Position numbers and translations under genes: made by a program | In this document: one piece after another, positions 58,757-64,000 of the stretch | Position numbering within the stretch: position 1 is the first letter of the stretch | How the letters are laid out: each line of letters starts with the position of its first letter | Notes under the pieces: model-generated | What the model was told of the DNA's origin: nothing | Databases searched by the model: none | What the model saw: the letters and a program-made list of their open reading frames with translations, nothing else | Assembly: GCF_036227325.1 (NCBI RefSeq) | Contig: NZ_CP109467.1 | Coordinates: forward strand, 3,038,001-3,102,000 | Direction: 5' to 3' | Source: Streptomyces sp. NBC_01465 | GTDB lineage: Bacteria > Actinomycetota > Actinomycetes > Streptomycetales > Streptomycetaceae | DNA: 64,000 nt

Positions 58757-60018
58757 TTGCCCTGGCCCTTGTAGTACGGAATCCCGTCCGCCTTCGGCAT
58801 CCGCAACCGCTGCGCCGAGAGCGCGAGGACCAGCAGGGTCACCACGTACGGCGTGGCCGTCACGAACTGGCTCGGCACCTCGTCCGTCAACAGGTACCAG
58901 GTCAGCACCAGGGCCGCGACCGCCGCCGTGACGAGCCCGCCGACGTACCTCTGCTTCCAGATCAGCCAGGCCACCGCGAAGGCGAGCAGGATCACCAGGA
59001 GCAGGAGGAGTGCGTGCACGTTCGTGCCGCCGCCTCGCAGGTTGAGGCTGTCGGTGTAGCCGAAGAGGCCGGCGCCGAGCGCCAGTCCGCCCGGCATCCA
59101 GTTGCCGAAGATCATCGACGCGAGACCGATGTAGCCACGGCCGCCCGTCTGTCCCTCCAGGTAGAAGTTGGCGGAGACGATCGAGAGGAACGCGCCGCCG
59201 AGGCCCGCGAAGCCGCCCGAGATGATCACGGCCAGGTACTTGTACTTGTAGACGTTGACGCCCAGGGACTCCGCCGCGACCGGGTGCTCACCGCAGGAGC
59301 GCAGCCGCAGACCGAAGGACGTACGCCACAGCGCCCACCAGGAGAACGGGACCAGCGCGATCGCGATCACCGTCAGCCAGGACACGTTGGTCACCAGACC
59401 GCCGAGCAGTCCTGCGATGTCCGAGATCAGGAACCAGCCCTTGTGGTTCAGGGTGGACAGCCAGTCCGCAAGACCCGGCACCGTGAAGGAACCCAGCGCG
59501 TCCACCGGCGGCGACTGCTTGGAGGAGCCGCCCTCCTTGCCCTCGAAGGCGAACTTGGAGAGATAGCGGGTCATGCCGAGGGCGAGGATGTTGATCGCCA
59601 CACCGGAGACGATGTGGTTCACCTTGAAGGTGACCGTGACGACCGCGTGCAGCAGTCCGCCCAGCGCACCGCCGAGGATGCCGAGGAGCAGCCCGACCCA
59701 CGGGCCCCACTGGTAACCGGCCCAGGCGCCGAACCAGCTGCCCAGGATCATCATGCCTTCGAGGCCGATGTTGACGACGCCCGCGCGCTCGGACCACAGA
59801 CCGCCGAGCCCGGCGAGGCCGATCGGCACCGCGAGCTGCAGGGCGGTGGACATCTGGCCGACGTCGGTGATGCCGTCGGCGCCGGTGATGATGCGCACCA
59901 GCGAGGTGAGCGCGAGCACACCCGCGATCAGCAGCATCAGAACGGGGAGGGTGAGCTTGGATCGGACGGGCTTGCCGGGCTTCGCCTTCGGCGTCCCGGC
60001 GACGGTTGCCGTAGCCAT
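58753..60018 (-). CDS. Nucleoside ABC transporter permease 2
   Basis: 421 aa of the ABC-2-like branched permease family that pairs with BMP lipoproteins: about nine helices, with the conserved loop GLWSERAGVVNIGLEGMMILGSWF and a second GASLFSIVSANFYLEGQTGGRGYIGLASMIFGNWMPGGL. Together with the other permease it forms the membrane pore of a nucleoside importer. The ATG overlaps the next permease stop, and cdd follows in the operon. Confidence 0.93.
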   Translation of the reverse strand: MATATVAGTPKAKPGKPVRSKLTLPVLMLLIAGVLALTSLVRIITGADGITDVGQMSTALQLAVPIGLAGLGGLWSERAGVVNIGLEGMMILGSWFGAWAGYQWGPWVGLLLGILGGALGGLLHAVVTVTFKVNHIVSGVAINILALGMTRYLSKFAFEGKEGGSSKQSPPVDALGSFTVPGLADWLSTLNHKGWFLISDIAGLLGGLVTNVSWLTVIAIALVPFSWWALWRTSFGLRLRSCGEHPVAAESLGVNVYKYKYLAVIISGGFAGLGGAFLSIVSANFYLEGQTGGRGYIGLASMIFGNWMPGGLALGAGLFGYTDSLNLRGGGTNVHALLLLLVILLAFAVAWLIWKQRYVGGLVTAAVAALVLTWYLLTDEVPSQFVTATPYVVTLLVLALSAQRLRMPKADGIPYYKGQGK

Positions 60019-61139
60019 CAGACCGCCACCTCCTTCGCGATGTCGGAGTTCTTCTTGCGGCGGGCGGCCGCGGCCAGTTCCTCGCCGACGCGCTGCTGCT
60101 GGCGGCGCGTGCCCCAGTTGCGTACGACCTCGTAACTGACGACCACCGCGATGACGATCAGGGCCTGCATGATCACCGCGATCTCCTTCGGGTACCCGTT
60201 GAAGTCGAGCGCCGGGGACGCCTTGTCGAGGAAGGCCCAGAGCAGGGCGGCGAAGGCGATGCCGACCGGGTTGTTCCGGCCGAGCAGCGCGATGCCGATG
60301 CTGGTGAAGCCGATGGTGCTCGGGAAGGTGAGGTCGAAGGTGTGCGTGTCGCCGAGGAGGATCGGCATGCCCGCGAGGCCCGCCATTCCGCCGGAGAGCA
60401 GCATCGCGGTGAGCACCATGCGCTTGGAGTTCACACCGCTCGCCGCGGCGGCCGACTCGGAGGCGCCGGAGGCGCGGAGGTCGAAGCCGAAGCGGGTGCG
60501 GTTGAGGACCAGCCAGTACAGGAAGCCGATGACGACGGCGACGATCACGAAGCCGTAGATGCTGCCGGCCGCGCCCATCGAGATGCCGGGGAACCAGCTG
60601 GACTTCGACATGATGCCGGTCGTCTGGTTGTTGCCGACCGCGACACCGAGGTTGTCGGTGAGGGTCAGCCAGGCGATGAGGCTGGACGCGATGGTGTTGA
60701 GCATGATCGTCGCGACGACCTCGCTCACCCCGCGGGTGACCTTGAGTACGCCTGCGATGCCGGCCCAGAAGGCGCCGGTGAGCATCGCGATGACGATCAG
60801 CATCGGGATCTGCAGGAAGCTGGGCAGCGAGACCGAGGCGCCGACGACGGCGGCGGTCATCGCGGCGAGGCGGTACTGGCCGTCGACCCCGATGTTGAAG
60901 AGGTTCATCCGGAAGCCGATGGCGACGGCGAGGGCGGCCAGGTAGTACATCCCGGCCTGGTTGATGATCAGCACCTGCACGTCGGAGTACCCGGCCTGCT
61001 GGAACATCAGGGTGTACGGCTCGATCGGGCTCTTGCCCGAGACCAGCAGGATGACCGAGGTGAGCGCGACGGCGATCACCAGTGCCATGGCCGGTCCGGC
61101 GAGCGCGAGGATCACGCGCTCCTTGGAGAACTTCTTCAT
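60018..61139 (-). CDS. Nucleoside ABC transporter permease 1
   Basis: 373 aa. Same family as the previous gene (YLAALAVAIGFRMNLFNIGVDGQYRLAAMTAA and VSEVVATIMLNTIASSLIAWL are the signature loops), so the pore is a heterodimer. The overlaps on both sides are ATGA, typical of a tight operon. Confidence 0.93.
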   Translation of the reverse strand: MKKFSKERVILALAGPAMALVIAVALTSVILLVSGKSPIEPYTLMFQQAGYSDVQVLIINQAGMYYLAALAVAIGFRMNLFNIGVDGQYRLAAMTAAVVGASVSLPSFLQIPMLIVIAMLTGAFWAGIAGVLKVTRGVSEVVATIMLNTIASSLIAWLTLTDNLGVAVGNNQTTGIMSKSSWFPGISMGAAGSIYGFVIVAVVIGFLYWLVLNRTRFGFDLRASGASESAAAASGVNSKRMVLTAMLLSGGMAGLAGMPILLGDTHTFDLTFPSTIGFTSIGIALLGRNNPVGIAFAALLWAFLDKASPALDFNGYPKEIAVIMQALIVIAVVVSYEVVRNWGTRRQQQRVGEELAAAARRKKNSDIAKEVAV

Positions 61140-62812
61140 CGGACCTCACCGTCTTCTGCGGCAGCTTCGGCATCGTCTTCGACGTGCTCAAGGTGGCCGG
61201 AAGCGGCGCCGGTCATCGCCGAGCCCAGTTCTTCCGGGGTGATGGTGGCCGGGTCGGCGTCCGCGACCAGGCGGCCGTTGTAGATCACCCGGAGGGTGTC
61301 GGAGAGCCCGATGAGCTCGTCCAGGTCTGCCGAGATCAGCAGGACCGCGAGTCCTTCGCGGCGCGCCTCGCGGATCTGGTCCCAGATCTGCGCCTGCGCG
61401 CCGACGTCCACACCGCGGGTGGGGTGGGCGGCGATCAGGAAGCGGGGCTTGTGGCTCATCTCGCGGCCGACGATCAGCTTCTGCTGGTTGCCGCCGGAGA
61501 GGGAGGCCGCGGTGACGTCGATGCCGGGAGTACGGACGTCGTACTCCTTGACGATGCGGCGGGTGTCCTCCTGGGCGGACTTGGGGTCCAGCCAGAATCC
61601 CTTGGAGTTGGGGCGCTCGGTGACGTGACCGAGGATCCGGTTCTCCCAGAGCGGGGCTTCGAGGAGCAGGCCGTGGCGGTGGCGGTCCTCGGGGATGTAC
61701 CCGATGCCGGCCTCACGGCGCGCGCGGGTCGGGCGGCCGGTGATGTCCTCGCCGAGGAAGCGGATGGTGCCCGCGTCCGCGTGCTTCAGGCCGATGAGCG
61801 CGTCGATCAGCTCGGTCTGGCCGTTGCCCTCCACGCCCGCAACGCCCATGACCTCGCCGGCGTGGATGGTGAACGAGATGTCGTCGAGCAGAAGCTTGCC
61901 GACCTCCGGGCCCGCAGGCTTGTAGTGGTCGAGGGGCGCGATGCCCTTCAGCGAACTCTCCTTCGGAACCGCACGGATGCCGTCCTCGGCCAGAGTCAGG
62001 CCCTCGACCTGGATCACCGGCTTGTCCGTGACCGTCGACTCGCTCGTCTCCGGCGTCGGCAGCTCGCTGCCCACCATCAGCTCCGCGAGCTGGCGCGGCG
62101 TCGTCTCGGCGGGGACGGCCGTGCCGACCGTCGTACCGCGCCGGATGACCGTGATCTCGTCGGCGACCGACAGGACCTCGCCCAGCTTGTGCGAGATGAA
62201 GATGACCGACAGGCCCTCGGACTTGAGCTCGCGCAGGTTGTCGAAGAGCGCGTCGACCTCCTGCGGCACGAGCACCGCGGTCGGCTCGTCGAGGATCAGT
62301 GTCGTCGCGCCGCGGTAGAGGACCTTGAGGATCTCCACGCGCTGACGGTCGGCGACACCGAGGTCCTCGATGAGGACGTCGGGGCGGACCCCGAGCCCGT
62401 ACCGCTCGGAGATCTCCTTGATCTTCTTACGGGCGGCCCCGCCGATGCCGTGCAGCTTCTCGCTGCCGAGCACGGTGTTCTCCAGGACCGTCAGGTTGTC
62501 CGCCAGCATGAAGTGCTGGTGGACCATCCCGATGCCGCGGTTGATCGCGTCGGCCGGGGTGGAGAGGGCTATCTGCTCGCCGTCGATGGCGATGGTGCCC
62601 TCGTCCGGCTTCTGCATGCCGTAGAGGATCTTCATCAGCGTCGACTTGCCGGCGCCGTTCTCACCGACGAGCGCGTGGACGGTGCCCTTGCGGACGCTGA
62701 GGTGGATGTCGTGGTTGGCGACGACGCCGGGGAACCGCTTGGTGATGCCGGTCAGTTCCACGGCGAGTGCCGTGCCGGAAGCCGGGGCCGGCGGGCTGGT
62801 GGACGCGTTGAT
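61136..62812 (-). CDS. Nucleoside ABC transporter ATP-binding protein (two ABC domains)
   Basis: 558 aa with two ATPase domains in one chain. First: Walker A VGENGAGKST near residue 50 and Walker B TTLILDEPTAVL. Second: Walker A-like GVEGNGQTEL, signature SLSGGNQQKLIVGREM and a degenerate switch region. Nearest family: nucleoside/sugar importers with BMP lipoproteins. The start is odd: there is no in-frame ATG, GTG or TTG near the ribosome-binding site; an ATC at 62812 sits 8 nt after GAGGAG, whereas GTG 62761 (residue 18, just before the conserved AVELTGITKRFPG) lacks one. The ATG at 62932 would start before the promoter. Confidence 0.9.
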   Translation of the reverse strand: MNASTSPPAPASGTALAVELTGITKRFPGVVANHDIHLSVRKGTVHALVGENGAGKSTLMKILYGMQKPDEGTIAIDGEQIALSTPADAINRGIGMVHQHFMLADNLTVLENTVLGSEKLHGIGGAARKKIKEISERYGLGVRPDVLIEDLGVADRQRVEILKVLYRGATTLILDEPTAVLVPQEVDALFDNLRELKSEGLSVIFISHKLGEVLSVADEITVIRRGTTVGTAVPAETTPRQLAELMVGSELPTPETSESTVTDKPVIQVEGLTLAEDGIRAVPKESSLKGIAPLDHYKPAGPEVGKLLLDDISFTIHAGEVMGVAGVEGNGQTELIDALIGLKHADAGTIRFLGEDITGRPTRARREAGIGYIPEDRHRHGLLLEAPLWENRILGHVTERPNSKGFWLDPKSAQEDTRRIVKEYDVRTPGIDVTAASLSGGNQQKLIVGREMSHKPRFLIAAHPTRGVDVGAQAQIWDQIREARREGLAVLLISADLDELIGLSDTLRVIYNGRLVADADPATITPEELGSAMTGAASGHLEHVEDDAEAAAEDGEVR

Positions 62813-62840
62813 AGCGCACTCTCCTCGGGAAAGGGGCTGT

Positions 62841-62852
62841 CTACGCGCGTAG
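62841..62852. promoter_or_regulatory. Nucleoside-regulon operator and promoter of the ABC/cdd operon
   Basis: Perfect CTACGCGCGTAG palindrome. On the minus strand TTGAAG (-35) is followed by 17 bp and TAGACA (-10); the palindrome overlaps the end of that spacer and the beginning of the -10. It is 29 bp upstream of the ATPase start. Confidence 0.85.
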
Positions 62853-62889
62853 GTCCCCTGCTTCAACGGAGCTCTTGCCGGGCCGTTGA

Positions 62890-62929
62890 GAACGGGGCAC
62901 GGGAAGGCGATCCTTCCTGTGCCCCGTTC
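62890..62929 (-). terminator. Terminator after the BMP lipoprotein gene
   Basis: GAACGGGGCAC-GGAAGG and CCTTCC-GTGCCCCGTTC form 17 bp around CGAT, 20 nt after the BMP gene stop. It separates the BMP transcript from the ABC operon. Confidence 0.88.
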
Positions 62930-62948
62930 CACGGCCGTATCGCTGTGG

Positions 62949-64000
62949 TTACGGAGTGGTCTTGACCGTGATCTTGCCGCTCGCGATGTCCTTCTTCGCC
63001 TGCTCGACCGCCGCCTGCACGGCCGTCATCTTGGTGAAGGCCGGGTTGGAAGTGGCGAGCGCGACGCCGTTGGAAGCGAGGTCGGCGCGGACGACGCCGG
63101 TCTCGGGCTTGCCATCCTGCACGGACTTGGCGAGGTTGAACACCGCATCGGATACCGACTTCGTCACAGAAGTGAGGATGTGGTCCTTGTACTTGGCGAG
63201 GGCCGACTGGTTGTACTGGTCGGAGTCGACGCCGATGGCCCACTTGCCCGCGGTCGCCGCGGCCTCGATGGAGCCCTGACCGGCCAGACCGGCAGCCGAG
63301 TAGATCACGTCGGCGCCCGCGTCGAGCTGGCCCTGAGCAGCGGCCTTGCCGAGGTCGGGCTTGGAGAAGCCGTCGAAGTTCGGGGGCTGGGTCAGGAACT
63401 GCGACTTGACCTTGACCTTGCCGCCGGAGGCGTCCTTGACGCCCTGCTCGTAGCCCGCCTGGAACTTCTTGATCAGCGGGGTCTCGACACCACCGATGAA
63501 GCCGACGGTGTTCGTCTTGGTCGTCTTCGCGGCGGCGACACCGGCGAGGTAGGAGCCCTCCTGCTCGCTGAAGACGAGGTCGGCGACGTTGTCGGCCTTG
63601 ATCGTCTCGTCGTCGATGATGCCGAAGGTGACGTTCTTGTACTTCGCGGCGGCCTGCTTGACGGCGTCCGCGTAGACGAAGCCGACACCGATGACCGGGT
63701 TGTAGCCGGCCTGCGCGAGGGACTCGAGGCGCTGGACCTTGTCCGCGGTGGACTCGCCGGCCGACGGCTCGACGTCCTTGCCGCTGACCTTGAGCTCCTT
63801 CTCGGCCTTCTGCATGCCGGCGAAGGCGGCATCATTGAAGGACTGGTCGCCCTTGCCGCCGACGTCGTACGCGAGGGCGACGCCCTTGGCGTCCCCGGCC
63901 TTGCTGCTGCTGCCGGCCGAGTCGGTGGACGTACCGCCACAGGCAGAGAGGGCGAGGGCGAGGGCGGTGGTTGCAGCGCCTGCAACCGCTATTCGAGAAA
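62949..64000 (-). CDS. BMP/PnrA-family nucleoside-binding lipoprotein, 5' end outside window
   Basis: At least 350 aa; the frame is open to the right edge and the start codon is not in the window. The end of a lipoprotein signal is visible (GAATTALALALSACGG, lipid-carrying Cys). The mature domain has GVALAYDVGGKGDQSFNDAAFAGMQ, VIGVGFVYADAV, DNVADLVFSEQEGSYLAGVAA, VGFIGG and GVDSDQYNQ, typical of PnrA-like nucleoside receptors. It delivers nucleosides to the ABC operon downstream. Confidence 0.93.
   Translation of the reverse strand, partial: SRIAVAGAATTALALALSACGGTSTDSAGSSSKAGDAKGVALAYDVGGKGDQSFNDAAFAGMQKAEKELKVSGKDVEPSAGESTADKVQRLESLAQAGYNPVIGVGFVYADAVKQAAAKYKNVTFGIIDDETIKADNVADLVFSEQEGSYLAGVAAAKTTKTNTVGFIGGVETPLIKKFQAGYEQGVKDASGGKVKVKSQFLTQPPNFDGFSKPDLGKAAAQGQLDAGADVIYSAAGLAGQGSIEAAATAGKWAIGVDSDQYNQSALAKYKDHILTSVTKSVSDAVFNLAKSVQDGKPETGVVRADLASNGVALATSNPAFTKMTAVQAAVEQAKKDIASGKITVKTTP

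Noticed and set aside
61136..62932. Extended ABC ATPase starting at ATG 62932
   Set aside because: This would put the start ahead of the promoter and operator at 62841 and the added residues look like translated noncoding sequence, crossing the BMP gene's terminator hairpin.

Overview
The window is a high-GC actinobacterial chromosome segment, almost certainly Streptomyces. The grounds are the strong third-position G/C bias, the many GTG starts, several leaderless-looking starts (a -10 hexamer 6-8 nt before the start codon), families such as DUF397 and Scr1-type XRE regulators, and a gene order that matches the SCO4931-SCO4884 neighbourhood of S. coelicolor from memory (propionyl-CoA carboxylase, sigQ/afsQ1/afsQ2, adenosine deaminase, nucleoside ABC transporter). 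No database search was possible.

Layout. 1-10.6 kb: a GAF-GGDEF protein (cut by the left edge), enoyl-CoA hydratase, class III adenylate cyclase, biotin-protein ligase divergent from the acyl-CoA carboxylase beta and epsilon subunits, a small membrane protein, Maf, two envelope proteins and the biotinylated carboxylase alpha chain. 10.7-23.5 kb: a DeoR-family regulator, an LpdA-type flavoprotein without the redox disulfide, purine nucleoside phosphorylase, a phosphohexomutase, a deoC-aldehyde dehydrogenase operon and several membrane proteins. 23.5-42.4 kb is an accessory block: a 1.2-kb palindrome-rich stretch without a credible gene, a DUF397 scar, an MFS/ArsR pair, a DUF397-DUF397-XRE operon with a membrane beta-helix-like protein and a divergent ATPase, an HTH/Uma2 pair with a possible upstream ORF, a TetR-hydroxylase-methyltransferase operon divergent from an esterase, and a second TetR with a flavin reductase and a drug-efflux pump. 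42.7-56.9 kb returns to core genes: a small kinase, sigQ / afsQ1-afsQ2-lipoprotein, VanZ, PspC, adenosine deaminase, MerR and LysR units, an L,D-transpeptidase and an ECF sigma factor. 57-64 kb: thymidine phosphorylase, cytidine deaminase and a nucleoside ABC transporter with its lipoprotein (cut by the right edge).

The most striking signal is a 12-bp palindrome, CTACGCGCGTAG, found at five promoters spread over 49 kb: purine nucleoside phosphorylase (13963), deoC (18795), adenosine deaminase (49943), thymidine phosphorylase (58297, one mismatch) and the ABC transporter/cytidine deaminase operon (62841). In each it lies within about 55 bp of the start codon, in most cases touching a plausible -10 or -35 element. 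Every target takes part in nucleoside uptake or breakdown, so these genes probably form one regulon under one repressor. The regulator is not identified; the DeoR-family protein at 10750-11712 is only a candidate by position.

Together the regulon genes would import nucleosides (BMP lipoprotein, ATPase, two permeases), deaminate them (cdd, add), cleave them by phosphorolysis (pnp, deoA) and split deoxyribose-5-phosphate (deoC), with acetaldehyde removed by the adjacent aldehyde dehydrogenase.
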